Source: Capitella teleta
Taxonomy: Eukaryota; Annelida; Polychaeta; Capitellidae
Assembly (NCBI GenBank): GCA_000328365.1
Contig: KB308685.1
Span: forward strand, 68,504 to 132,503
Length of the DNA stretch: 64,000 bases
Direction of reading: 5' to 3'
In this document: piece after piece, positions 10,781 through 31,553 of the stretch
Layout of the letters: every line of letters begins with the position of its first letter
How positions within the stretch are numbered: position 1 is the stretch's first letter
Notes under the pieces: generated by a model
What the model was told of the DNA's origin: nothing
Database searches by the model: none
What the model saw: the letters and a program-made list of their open reading frames with translations, nothing else
Translations under genes and position numbers: made by a program

Positions 10781-11307
10781 TCACTGAACTTGTCCATTAG
10801 GAAGTCGAGTTTTGATTCCCCAAATCTTAGCAAAGGCAAGACGCAGTTCAGTGTTCATTAGTGCATAAATGAAGAACCAGATGATGGCATATACCTGTCT
10901 ATAGCAATCGCTACAAGATGACTCAACGACACGGCAATGGGAGTTATATCAAGCAAGCTGAGTACTTCATAAATGAGCACATTGGATGTCAATAGTTCTG
11001 GCATTATGAAGGATCTCACCACGAAGCCTAAAAGAGCAATGCCATTAAGAGTATCTGCCACAGCAAGGCTGCAAAGAATCCAATTGGTGTTGGTCTGCAG
11101 GCGGTGGTTCTTGAAGATAGCCAGGACTGTTGTGACATTGCCAAGAATGATGGCGGTGACCAAGATGAGGCGGAAAGGCAAGAACACAATGGTAGATGTG
11201 AAAGTGCCAACGAGTCCAGATGTCATGAGAACATTGCTGAATGCAAGTGACTCCTGTGGACTTGGGCTACTCTGTTGGTCGCTCATGGTGGTCACTTCGG
11301 GCGTCAT
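10781..11307 (-). pseudogene. Rhodopsin-family GPCR missing TM4-TM6 (probable pseudogene)
   Basis: From an ATG at 11307 (or 11286) the minus strand encodes an N-terminal tail, TM1 (RLILVTAIILGNVTTVLAIF, with GN), TM2 (LAVAD) and TM3 ending in AIDRY. Right after DRYM the next bases, read one frame over, encode AIIWFFIYALMNTELRLAFA then KIWG, the end of TM7 and helix 8, with a stop at 10781. TM4, TM5, TM6 and the start of TM7 (about 400-500 bp in a normal receptor) are therefore gone. A donor-like GTATAT occurs at the junction, but no acceptor separates the two halves, so a deletion is more likely than an intron. The receptor is a different class A member from the pair at 4-8 kb. An assembly collapse is an alternative explanation. 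Confidence 0.72.
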
Positions 11308-11890
11308 CGTGTGTTGTATGTATTCTTACAAATGAATTGTTGAGAGTATGAACACTGTGATCTATGCAACTCATTCTTTATATAAGGTTGCGTTGGGCGT
11401 GGCTCTGTGAGTTCAGGGGCCTCTGTAGGCAGTAATGTTGTCGAGCCTTTTCTTTGAGAACGGGAAGCTAAAGCTGCTGTCTTTCCTTCAATGGAAGAAC
11501 ATTTACCGATACCAATAATAGTTCTCACAGCTGCTCAGGTTTAAATCTTTAAATTCAGACTCCTTTATCGGTTTGAAAAGAATAATCGTAGTTTATAATC
11601 TGCTTTCCATCTCACATAACATATTAATTCTTAACTAACGACGGTCATTTTGGATCAATAGATACCTGACCAATCGACAAAGTTTTAAGCCATACCGAGT
11701 TTTCCTGTCATTATTTTTATGATTTTTCTGTTAGTATTTTTTTTGTTGATTTTTTTTTTAGTAAAGCAACTTTGTAATTAGATTTCCGACATTCCAAAGA
11801 CAATTTAACTACGCAATTGTGAATTTTTATTACAACAAATAAGATCACGAGAGCTTGCAAAACAAAAGTTGCCATGTAATCTTGCTGCAT

Positions 11891-11925
<35 letters not shown>

Positions 11926-13512
11926 CAAATGGGCATGCACAATCGTACCACACTGTAATTAAATGGTGTTTAATGATGAGTTATCATTCAAATTGAGTTA
12001 AGTCAGTAAGTATAAAGTAAACAATTCCCTATGCAGAAGTTATATCTGGGGACATTACAGGTGCATGCAGATCCTTGTAATCCATGCACGGGGTTATAAG
12101 TGTAAAGTGCAGGAATTGGCAAAACCCGAAAGGTTCATCTGAGATTTATCAACAAGATTTAGACCACTTGTGCATGGTTTAATTACTCTGAGACGAGCTT
12201 CAACTACCCAGAGACATCGAGATCAGGACTTTTATCACGTTTGTGTCACCGTATCTCTAAATAACATCGCGAACGTTGAGTGTTCACATCTCCCTTGATG
12301 AGGGAAAATCTATGGCGGAGTTTCTACCTGGACAGGGAAAATCTAGGTCTGCGAAGTTTACTTCTTAATACCGAACTATGAATCTGGTGAGTGTCGTTGT
12401 GACTTTGGGGTTGTCTTTCTCTACAAGTAATCCTCTTGTGCATTCCCTGCCTCTCCGTTTGATCTCCGTGCAGACCTTATAACTACTTAGGCATGTATGC
12501 CTCTTAACTATCTCCTTTCATTCACCCGACTTTTTCTTCACTCTTTTTGCCAATGGCCTCAGCTAACCGTATAATTATATTATTGTTCTTATTGGGTGTT
12601 TTTTGGGTCGTGAATGCTAAAGGTCCCCTCGGTTCTGATTGAAAGGCCCCAGAAAAAGTATCTATCATACTAATATGCGAAATATTATAATACATCATAT
12701 TTACTTATATTGCAATTAACCTGTTATTACGATGACCTCATGATTACATCAACATCTGATGTGGTAAATGATCCATCGTCAATGAATCATGACCTGCAGA
12801 GAAGTGTTGGACCACGTGGTGCATGGAACTTTTGCCGATGTAATAATGTTATGGTGTAGTATCTCCAGGCTTCCATCATAACTCCTGACTGCTTCATAAG
12901 TTATGAAGCTGTCTGGAGTCCGTTATGAATCATCATGGACATCATGATTCCGATCTTAACGCTTCACTCAACAGACTTTTCAGCTATCCTCTATAATATT
13001 CAATACAAACCCTCACAAACCTCTTCAAGTCCATAGATAGACCCGTGAATCGATACTTATGTTCATATTTTACGGGTGTTGGCACGAAGTTGTTGGCACA
13101 AAACTTCGGAGATATTCATACAAACAGCTAAACTCCCCAAAATAGGCCTAGACATTTCGTTTAATATGGTCAACTAATTTTGTCAATACGATGCATCGGT
13201 ATACTACTGTACTTCTTAGTTCTCAATGAATGCATAATACATTATTATTTCTGTGTATTAGAACGGAGCAAAACTATGTGAAGGTGCAGCTGTATTATTA
13301 AATGGGACTTTCGTTCATCCATAATGCCCATTCATCCATAATGCCCATTCATTACAGAATTACAGAGATGTAATGTTTGACTGTCACAGCGTGACATTTC
13401 ACCGCTTAATTCTTTATAAATAAGCATAATATTAAAATCTATACTTTTTGTGTGTTATTTACATGGATACCATTGAAGATATTTAAGGGGTAAACGCGGA
13501 AGGTCAAGGGGC
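11308..13512. other. Intergenic stretch, no gene recognised
   Basis: Contains a 32-bp T tract at 11894-11925 and an 18-bp perfect tandem duplication (TCATCCATAATGCCCAT) near 13317-13350. A short segment near 12730-12790 resembles 19225-19285, around exon 11 of the plus-strand transporter (shared words GACCTCATGATTACATCA), so a transporter exon fragment may have been copied here. Confidence 0.35.
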
Positions 13513-13617
13513 ACACTTAGATAGACATGTTTGATTCTGGAGAGAAATAACTGATCAAGGCGAAGTAGACTTTAGTTATCTCGCTTCAGAATCGCTGAAA
13601 CATGTCTATTTGAGTGT
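13513..13617. repeat. Imperfect foldback (MITE-like)
   Basis: The arm starting ACACTTAGATAGACATGTTT at 13513 pairs with an arm ending CATGTCTATTTGAGTGT at 13617. The two arms of about 44 bp also share ATTCTG and ATAACT blocks. This fits a small inverted-repeat DNA transposon remnant, but no target-site duplication was confirmed. Confidence 0.55.
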
Positions 13618-14811
13618 AACCATCGAATTTCGAGTGATTTAACTAGATTATGACACAAATAACATCTTCTGACTCAACTGAGATGACAAAATTATATATT
13701 GTCTGAGTCTTCTTGATGAACTCTTTCCAAGCCATGGATGCAACCACTACACATCCGTCTCAGAGCCTGATACAACGAGTATTTGATTTCCAGTATCAAT
13801 GAATAGTGGCATAAGATGCATTTAGTTCAATAACAATGTGAATTTACACCAACATCGATTTAAATTCTCTAATATAGCAAACAAGACGCCCGTATAAATG
13901 ACTTTTGACTCTTTGTTTCAATACAGACAGATGCCGAATTGGGGAGAAACAAGCACATCTGCATGTAGATAATAGAATAATATGCTATTCCTATAACGCA
14001 TGTAATCATTATATCAAATCAGCAATTGCGTTATGAATCTTGCTCGTTAGTCATGAGGGGCGTACATATAACGCTCCTCAACAGACGAAGTGCACCTATT
14101 GCCCCATTCAGCAACAAACTGTTACTTCTCAGTGATCATAAGTAAAGTAAAACTGGCTTGCACGTCCGCTGTGAGAATATCGTTTATATGTATAATTATA
14201 GCATACTCAGACGGCATTCTGTCATGAAATATCGAACCAAATACTTGGAAAAGGGAGAAAAATAGAATTGACTCACCTGCAATATCCGAACCCACGATTT
14301 CCAAGGAACGTCTGGGGTTTTTTTTTTTTTTTTTTTTTTCTGGGTGACCTGGTTGGCTATCAATTGTTATCATTCCGTGTATAATTATGTCTCTTTTCCG
14401 TAATATACAGAGTAATTCAAAACCACGAAGCAAAACACGAGGTAATTGGATCGGTCTATACTTCACCACCAAAGTGACAGTGGAAAATCGACTCAGGCTC
14501 ATGTGAAATAAATGATGATGATTGTTTCGATAAATTTTTATAGATGAATAAATTGACGTGCGATAATCCTGATCGATATGTAAATTTCAGCAGTGCAGCA
14601 TATGTGGGGGCGTAACATTGCGTGCTTGTTCCTCGTGCGCAACTCACTCACAGCATAATTATGCACGGACGCAGCACACGGATAATTGGATATTCATCAA
14701 CAGATTTGGAGCTAATATGTGTTTCAAGTTTCAATAGTGTTCTGCCGTGCGTCCTATGAATGAACATTTTGGATAGACAAGTGATGCTTTAAGGGATATC
14801 GCAAATTCAAA
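13618..14811. other. Intergenic stretch upstream of the plus-strand transporter
   Basis: No gene recognised. It contains a T tract at 14317-14339. The promoter of the transporter starting at 14812 probably lies at its right end, but no clear core motif is visible. Confidence 0.35.
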
Positions 14812-23294
<8,483 letters not shown>

Positions 23295-24640
23295 ACAAAT
23301 GCGACTTATGTTTGTTTGCTTATATGCATAAATCCTGCAGCTGTGAATGTCAAAGTGATAGCAATTATATGGTTTTACGTTGTCACAACATTGTCTTTAT
23401 TGAAACGAAAATCCCTCCTGTATTTCCATGTTTTAACCAAATTTCAGAGATAGAATATCTGGGTGACATTTCTCAGAAAGATTATGTCTCGTTCTATTAA
23501 TACTCTGTATCTCAATAAAGTATAAAGAATTCAAAACAAAACCAAAGGTACACTCAGCGAATGAGCCTATAATAATATTTCCACTGGCTGACCGTTAAAT
23601 AACGAATCATTACTAAAACAAAATGCCTAAATTGTGATGCTGGTGACGCTCCGAGCTATATTTTTTTCTTCAAATCTTGTATATATATCTACCTGTGGTC
23701 TCTTGATCAAATTAATTGTTAATTCAACTCACGGTTGAATGATTTCACGCGGGGAGAATTTTTTTTTTTTTTTTTTTTAAACACCTATCATGAATGGACG
23801 ACAACACGATGACGATATGAAGTGGTTTATTGAACGATGAAGCTGTGAGTAATATAAATAAATACAAGAATGAAAAATCGTTGACAATTAAATGGATACC
23901 AGAGACATACATAGGTTGGCTGTCTCTGACTGAATAAGAGGCGACTCGAGTCATCGCTGGGGGCGAAATGCACAGAAAGTCAGAAGCTATTATGGTGATA
24001 TTTCGAGTGAGTCGAGTGAGTCAAATCATTGGGTGGATGGATCATGACACATGACCGTACAAATTCATGAAATTCCATTTCATCAGACTTACGTCATTGT
24101 GACTCTCATAAAATTATCTTCATTTTGATCGTTCTTTAACAACTCTATTTTAAAACGTGCTTTTAACCACTGTTGTTTTAATCTTTATTTCCTTAAAATA
24201 ATATGTTATTTTAATTCAAGGCACCTGTGAGCAGAGCCATCTTTGGCACAGGCTCACTTTTATAAATGGATAAATAGCTACGATTCTTCTTCTTCTTTTT
24301 ATTATTACTATTATTATGCTATTACTATTGTTAATATACCTCAATACTTATATATAATATAACTTCCGAAACACAACAATCAAACAGTATGATTCATTTA
24401 TTCAATGAAATCCATAACTTCAATGGAGCACAATTAGCTAATTAAAAATAAATCAACAATAACATTAATAATAAATCAACCTAATATCATCCTCTACAAT
24501 TTTTTATATCACCTAATAACACATAACATTAATCCACTTGGTCCTTCAGCCATCAGCGTACAATGTTATGTTTCGATATCCTTGAGACTGAATAAAGGTA
24601 AGATATAGTTACATAACTCTAAATCGATATGGTGACCCTG
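23295..24640. other. Spacer between the two convergent transporters
   Basis: Holds the 3' untranslated regions of both genes: AATAAA at 23514-23519 for the plus-strand gene and TTTATT at 24397-24402 (AATAAA on the minus strand) for the other. A T tract lies at 23759-23778. No further gene seen. Confidence 0.5.
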
Positions 24641-25685
24641 CTAGAATTTTTTGCCCATAGTCTCGATGGGAAGCAGCGTGCATGCGAAGGCAGTGAGGGT
24701 CCCCATGATGCCATACACCATCAAAGAAGTAGGAATGGACCACTCGATCAAATTCTGGAATATTGAATCAATAATTATATCAAAACTTTAAAATTGAAGT
24801 TGATTCACTGTGGCAACAAATGGGGTTAACAACGCCCCCAAGCGGCTGCATCCACACCCGATACCAATCGCAAGACCACGGATCTTGGTCGGATAAACCT
24901 GCAAACATTTCATTATAGAAATATTAATGATACCAATTGAGATTCTTGGCAACAGAACCCACCTCCGGTGTGTAAACATAAATGACTTGAAAAGCCGCCG
25001 AAACGACTGATCTGGCGATAAAGAGGGTGGCAACCAAGCTATTGCTGTCATGGAAACAGTCGCTAAGGAACGTTGCTAATTCGATCACGAGACTCACCCG
25101 TGAATGCAGGCAATGTGAACGAAGCACATGATCCCAAAGCATAAATAGCCGAGTGACATGGTGACGCGACGGCCGACTAAGTCTATGAGCCAAGCAGCCA
25201 CCAACAAGCCTAAGGTAACAATTACAATTTATCTATAATTAATAAAAGTTCAGGTGTGGTTATTGTACCTGGCAATTCCGCAATTGACGTCCAAAGGAGT
25301 CGATAATAGTCATCAGTGTCGAGACGTCGACATCCAGCTACGCATTGATTGGCTTCAAATCTGGATTTTGTGGCTGTGGCAAAAATGTCAGAACAAACAA
25401 TAATATTATCTATGAATAATAACCATCGGTACATGTGCTCCCTAATGAGATTAGCTGCGTTGACATTAAAATTACCCCGTAATAGCTGAAGGCTCCACCA
25501 AATCTGCAAAGAATTGGACTTCATTATCACAGACCTTCTAAAAAAAAAAAAAAAACAAAAACAAGAAAAACAAAAAAAAAACAAAAAACAAAAACAAAAA
25601 ACAAACAAAAAACAAAAACAATGAACAATCACTTGTTCAGGATGCAGATGAATTTGTGGTTCGGGAGAGCAAACTATAATTGTGT

Positions 25686-25718
<33 letters not shown>

Positions 25719-28601
25719 TGAATTAGAAATTTTGCAGACTACTTTTTTTTTATTACTTTTTTTTTCCGTAAAATATATTTTTATTTCTCGAGAGAGAAAT
25801 TTTACAATAAATTTGATGGGGATTTCAAAAGGAATTCTCTATGCATGCTAGCACGGATGCTGCGTTGCCTCTTGCAATTGGTAGGCCGAGGGCTTGTTCA
25901 AAGTCTTCGCCTGTTTCCGCCGTCAGCCGTCTCTTCATTTCGGCTATGAATTTTTTCTTTGAAGGTCCTCTGGATCCAGTTGTTTGAAAATGTTTACTAT
26001 TATGTTTGTATTATTCTGATTGTTGTAAGATATGCAATAAGATAACAACATTTTGATCTTCCATATAATTTTAATTTTTGCATGACTGTCATCTCATTAA
26101 AGCTGTATCTATAATCGCAGTGAATCTCATTCAAGAGAATTCTGTCACGACCTGCTGCAAGTAGTCCTTCCGTCTGCTTTTAGTGGTCATAAATAACACA
26201 GGGAAACAGGATCATGCTAAGCCGAAACATTTCAATTCACCACTAGCATGTTGTTGTTTTTTGTTTGTTTTTTGTTTGTTTGTTTGTTTGTTTTTTTTAA
26301 ACAGTTTTCATTCTTAATCTTTTTGTTTTACTCTCGCACCAACTACTTCTCCTTCTTTGGGGTTGAGCTCCAGTATATTTTCTGGCTCTAAGCCTCTGGA
26401 GACATACGCACGACGGTTCATGAACATACCAGTTAGACTCAATGTTGATGCTCTAATGTTTAACTCCCTTGTGCCTAAGGAGGTAGCATTCCATTTAATT
26501 CCATTCGATTATTTCTAATTCATTGTGAAATATATGCAATAAGCATTGCCATCCTTCAATTTTTCATTCACAGTGACTATAGTAATCAACTTACCAAATG
26601 AACCAGACCAGAACGGTGGTTTTTGCATACTCAGCTACAAATAAGTCCTTACAGGTCCCTTGTTCAATCTAAATGACAAAATTCATCATCGTCATTGGCC
26701 GCAAAGCAATTCAGAGGAACCATTTACTGTGTACCTGATGTTTTGCTTCAAGCCTTCCAGGAGGCAGTTCCGCACTGTTTGCTTTCGCCACTCTTTCCAA
26801 TGTTTGTCGAGCTCTTTCGGCATTTCCAGCTGCTACATCGTAACATGGACTCTCAGGAAGCCACTGGCGGGATGTGGCGATTACTTCATGTTGATGAATG
26901 AGTCTTACTGATATACCATGCAGATTGCAAGGAATGCAGCCAGAGGCACAGCACTGCTCACGAGCCACCATCTCCAGCCGAAAGGAATGAGTATAACCAT
27001 GGCTAAAATGACCTCCATCATTGCCCCTAACGCCCATGCCAACTGAAGTATCGATAAAACAATTATTACGTATACACTGGACGAAAAGCATGGCTGAACA
27101 GAGTACTAAATTTATTGGGTTGTGCTTAAGTTATACTTAAGTGTACATTATTGGATCATTCGAATGCACTGCATAAGAAGTAAGTGAGAAACCTTCAACC
27201 AACCTCAATCATAACCAAGCATTTTCCTCGTCTTTTTGTGGGTAGGAATTCCGCATAGTACGTAACCCTACACTGAATTCATATAATTATGAGACATGCA
27301 ACTTTAATTCACTGACACCTGAGGGACTCCCCCAATGCCAAAACCCAGGAAGCAACGAAGCGTCAGCAGCCACGCGTAGTTGGGTGCAATTGACGTCAGC
27401 AGCCCATAAAACAAAGCCCAAACGGTGGAGTATATTATACTCTGATGAGGGCAAACAAAGTTGTTAAAGCCGGATCAAGGATCCTCAGATCAACTAACAA
27501 ATTTTCTCCCGTGTCTGTCGCCAATCGAACCAATAATCGGAGCCCCGACCCCCATTCCGAGGAAGATAACCTTCAAGAAAAATGATACAATACTACATTA
27601 AAGGATCAACCAAAATTATATTCGATATGAATATTTATGTTTTCACCATTCCTCCTTCCGCAGATTCCCCAAAATGAATCTTATGTAAATAGATTAGTCA
27701 AACACATTTGACAAATTACTATTAAGTAACCTTCAAGAAAAATGATACAATACTACATTAAAGGATCAACCAAAATTATATTCGATATGAATATGTATGT
27801 TTTCACCATTCCTCCTTCCGCAGATTCCCCAAAATGAATCTTATGTAAATAGATTAGTCAAACACATTTGACAAATTACTATTAAGTAATCAATAACTAA
27901 TTAACATGTCAAATTATAGAATGCAAATTGCAGTAAATTGTCAATAACTAACCGTTGACAGCAAAGCTTCCGATGTAGGAGACAGGAGCCACTCACAAAC
28001 CAACTCTGGTCCGATAATACTTACCACCATAATTTCCATCGAATTTGACATCTAAGATAATTAACAAGTAAAAATGAAGCAACATTTGAATTGGACTCCA
28101 TAATTTCGATAATGCATAATCTTGATTATACATGCTAAGAATATGTGCTTACCCATGCGAAGCCTGTGATGAGAGATAGTTCAATTTGGAAAAGACCAAA
28201 GCCGCATGCATCAATCGCATCTTCCACAGTATAAAATTTTCCTGGAATCACAAAGCAAAGAGCTGCTTTTAAGCCTTTGAATAATTATATCCCATGTGTA
28301 GTTAGGTATACGGTATAAGTAAGAGTTTGATATCGAATTAAATATTGAGAAACTGTGGCTGCCTTGTAATAGAGTGAACACGCCATGTCGCCATTTCAGT
28401 CCTTGCTCCTTCATCCCTGTTATTTATATTGATATATCTGACTCCACTAGAAAGTCTCCATACTATAGAAAAATAAATTAAATATCCACACACGCATAAT
28501 ATATCATTCCGTGACACTATAGCAACACTATATTACCACTCACCTGTGGTTTTGGGTGGCGCCTCATTGAACGTATCATACTCCTTATCTACTTTCGACA
28601 T
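24641..28601 (-). CDS. SVOP/SV2-like major facilitator transporter, 15 exons, with a probable nonsense codon at the exon 9/10 junction
   Basis: Exons in transcript order: 28601-28544, 28241-28153, 28051-27953, 27570-27499, 27441-27317, 27267-27204, 27042-26917, 26863-26735, 26668-26595, 25503-25433, 25373-25269, 25209-25098, 25044-24963, 24898-24809, 24754-24641. They total 1410 nt. Eleven exons equal those of the plus-strand paralogue in length and all intron phases agree. The N-terminus reads MSKVDKEYDTF. Landmarks: TVEDAIDACGFG, MFS motif GDRHGRK, LPESPCYD, DLVGRRV, and YTPEVYPTKIRG across the 13/14 junction. It ends LLPIETMGKKF. At the exon 9/10 junction the split codon is TG|A where TGG (Trp, as in the SVOP family) is expected, about codon 279. 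Use of an AG 18 nt upstream would keep the frame and insert about six residues instead. It is therefore either a recent pseudogene, an allele, or alternatively spliced. The family call is firm. Confidence 0.85.
25540..25716 (+). repeat. A-rich simple repeat: (CAAAA)n and poly(A) in intron 9 of the minus-strand transporter
   Basis: A run of A and CAAAAA words at 25540-25620, then unique sequence, then about 29 A residues at 25688-25716. On the minus strand this is a long T-rich tract just upstream of exon 10, where it could act as an extended polypyrimidine tract. Confidence 0.75.
25812..25960 (-). other. Coding-like terminal exon of unknown family inside intron 9
   Basis: The minus strand from about 25960 reads GPSKKKFIAEMKRRLTAETG, then EDFEQALGLPIARGNAASVL, then ACIENSF and a stop. 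Composition and frame are strongly protein-like and an acceptor-like AG precedes it. I do not recognise it. The RGNAASVLA wording recalls proteins carried by invertebrate mobile elements, so a nested transposon piece is more likely than a host exon. Confidence 0.4.
27567..27886 (-). repeat. Recent 160-bp direct tandem duplication covering a splice acceptor
   Basis: Two 160-bp copies (27567-27726 and 27727-27886) differ at about one base. The unit includes the last bases of intron 3 and the first four bases of exon 4 of the minus-strand transporter, so the acceptor TTCTTGAAG is present twice. Confidence 0.93.
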
Positions 28602-30026
28602 TTTAATGCTGCATTTCTGAAGTTCACAGCTGACAATAATAATAATTATATCCTTTAATTTGTCTGTATGATGTTGCAACAATTCTTTTCAATATAGCAC
28701 AATTCTGATGAAAGCCACCCAACGCGGGACGTACTGATGAGATGCAAATAACCTGTGAATGTGCTAATTGAGTATGGGTGGCAGGTGCTGCATACTGTGT
28801 AGCCAGGGCATTAAGCATGACAGGTTGTGCTCAGTTGAGAGATATGGAAGTTTTTAAAAGGTAAATTATGAATTCATCCATTGATCAATCGGGACAATTT
28901 CGATGTTTGTATCATGAATAATTCTAAGTGGCTTTTTTGGACAAACATTTCAATTGTGTATTGGTGTCCAGGTTGGCAAATAAATGAAATAATCCCAGAT
29001 AAACAACCGCTGTGCCCATTATTTGGATCAGCTAACCTTAGAAATAAGTGAAGCAACTAGTTATATCAGGCTTTTTGGTCAAGCAGCCAGCCGGAGTTAA
29101 TTATTTGGATGGCTATCAGGATATTTTTGCTCGTTAGAAGAAAATAATATCTCTTGGCATCAATTGATTGGTTGCAGACACATATTGTCGATCATTAATT
29201 GGCTTTTTTTGTGACATTTTGATGAGAGGAAAAACTGTAATTAGTAGAATTATTAATATTTACAACAAGAAATAAATCATAGATGGGATCAATGAAAATT
29301 TGGTAAGAAGAAATTAGTGTACAATAATTCAGAAAATGTTCGTATGGCAGCAATTTTAGCCCAAGATACCAAATGATGTCCTCTACATTACGGCATAATT
29401 GCATTTAATGACTACTGTGATCTTAACATATGAGCAACTTATTTTGCAAGGTTATGCTAGAATGGTCCATGAAAATGTAATAGTAGTTAAATGCATTGCA
29501 GTACCATTCACTCAACGCACTATATCCTTTGATGTCTTTTGCCAGATGTATGCTTTCTAAATTAATGAGCTATGTTTTGAACTTTAAAAAATCGCTGTGA
29601 CCTTGACCTTTGGCATTTGAACAACAGATGTCTATGGTAGTCGCAGAATCACATCTTTCACCAACCTATGAAAAGCAGCAAAACCCCACACAATTCAATA
29701 TAATTATCCGTAAAGCAATTAAACAATTAAAAATTTAGTTACCATAGTGACCTCGATCTTTGAGCAACCTCATTAAAACTTGGGATTTCGTAAGATGTAT
29801 ATGCTAGATATATGTATGATATGCAATGTTTAATGCTTCAACTTACATACCAACAGAGATATCAGCAATTCACAATGTTGTATGATTTTTATTATGCTAG
29901 ATTACGCCAGAACGTGCATCTTAGGGCAGTCGTTTTACATTCTATTGAATTGAATTGAATTATCTGATGCAAGTCGCTAGCATGACTAGTTAAAGAGCTA
30001 GTCGGAGTCTAAGTTGAAACTAGTTG

Positions 30027-30060
<34 letters not shown>

Positions 30061-30074
30061 AAATCAAAATTTAC
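28602..30074. other. Upstream of the minus-strand transporter; no gene recognised
   Basis: AT-rich, no domain seen. The transporter's promoter should lie at the left end. A 28-bp A tract lies at 30030-30057. Confidence 0.35.
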
Positions 30075-30208
30075 CCGTAATAACAGAAGCTCGCGATTTT
30101 AAACGAATCTCTCTAACTCCTTCAAACATCCCATCCCGGTCTGGTGAGGAGTTCATTAAGCGAGCGACTTTGCTGCCTCTCACCTGTGCCGCATTTTGTT
30201 CAATGCCT
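30075..30208 (-). CDS. Orphan internal exon, unknown protein
   Basis: On the minus strand a 134-nt open segment is bounded by a good acceptor (TTTTTCATATCAG before 30208) and a good donor (GTAAAT after 30075). It encodes GIEQNAAQVRGSKVARLMNS, then SPDRDGMFEGVREIRLKSRA, then SVIT in the only open frame. The phases would be 2 in and 1 out. No flanking exon was found. It could belong to a gene whose other exons are far away, or be a 5' exon of the transporter below, although that gene's own start codon is in a separate exon. Confidence 0.4.
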
Positions 30209-31553
30209 CTGATATGAAAAAGTCAATAAAAACAGGTTAAATTAGGCCAACTTCGTGTAATTTACATTCAACTTTATTTAATTAAACAATAACGGGTGAT
30301 TGTCTGAGATCAAATAGAAGAATTGCGCCATCTGAATTACAGTGAACGTTGAATTCAATGAGGAAACTGTTGATGTTCCAGAAAATGTTTCTTTCAAATT
30401 ATTTAGGGGTGCACTTTGCAATCTTGATATTCGAGCGAGTACTGGATATAGGCCATTTGAGAATATAAATAACTGTACCCTTAAGCAGACAGTGCTTGGC
30501 GACCACTAGGGGTGATGTTCATGAATACTTGGCAAACTTGTAACACCGTGTCACGCTAATGGGGTTTTTTTTTGTCTCATTTTCACGGACGAGGTCAAGG
30601 TCAAGGTCGCTGTTCTCAAAGTCATGGTCAGTATCACTGCATAATGTTGCACGTGCACTTCAGACGCAAAACTCCTAGAGAACGGCAAAGCACATCAGTT
30701 CAAGAAGACTCAAGATGCATAACGAATTTGGCATATTTTTATTTTTATTTGACCTCAAGGACTTCAAGGTAAACCAGCGACATTCATCGCTGGTTTACAT
30801 TGAAGAGCTGAAACTGGAAGAGTTAAATTACAGGCCAATCGACAGCGTGCATTCCATTCCCTGTACCCTACATTTGCACTTACTTTAATTCTTATCCTCT
30901 ATTTATGTTATTTGTTATCTTTAAAAAGTCACAAAAAAGACAATTTATCATAATGAATAGTCCTTGATCGCAACTTCCTGACTCAATGTGAAGGAACCCT
31001 TATCGCTTATTATCAGTATACGGCTATACGCATGGCACGAAATCACTTACTAAAATTGTTATTACCCTCGATCAGGGACACTAGATTAGTGAGTTAGTCA
31101 GGGCATTTATCAAGTGTTATCGCTCTGTTATGGCTTCTGTTTTATCCCATCAATTATCATTCTAGCAAACTTATGATATTATTTTGTTTGCTGCACTTTT
31201 ATATTTTTATATTTATATATATTTTAAACTTGTATTAGCACAGTTGACACTGTTAGCTATTAGCTATTATTAAATTTTAAATTCAACTTGAATCATTCCT
31301 TCGGAATCCCAGAAAACTGGCAACGTGACCTCTTGGTCATGCTTGATACCTTGACGTTTAGAGGGAGTGAGGATCCATAATGCTGCCACTCTATGGACCC
31401 CCGCTTGCGTTCAGTCATAGTGGAAAATTGATGTCTTGTTGCATATAATTAGTCTTTCATAAAAGTCGCGACGTCCCAGTCTGCCGCGGGTCAGAAGTTG
31501 GTCAGGCCTGGTGATTAGAGTAGAGACGTGTTGACTCCAGCAATTAATATATT
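30209..31553. other. Intergenic stretch with a short hairpin
   Basis: The only structure I see is a perfect hairpin at 30769-30798 (GTAAACCAGCGA, 6-bp loop, then its complement). It overlaps a segment of direct CAAGGTCAAGGT-type repeats near 30595-30610. No gene recognised. Confidence 0.4.

Noticed and set aside
26340-26400. Plus-strand words resembling an SVOP segment (NYFSFFGVELQ)
   Set aside because: Wrong strand for the gene here, no splice sites, and the true homologous exon was found at 25433-25503.
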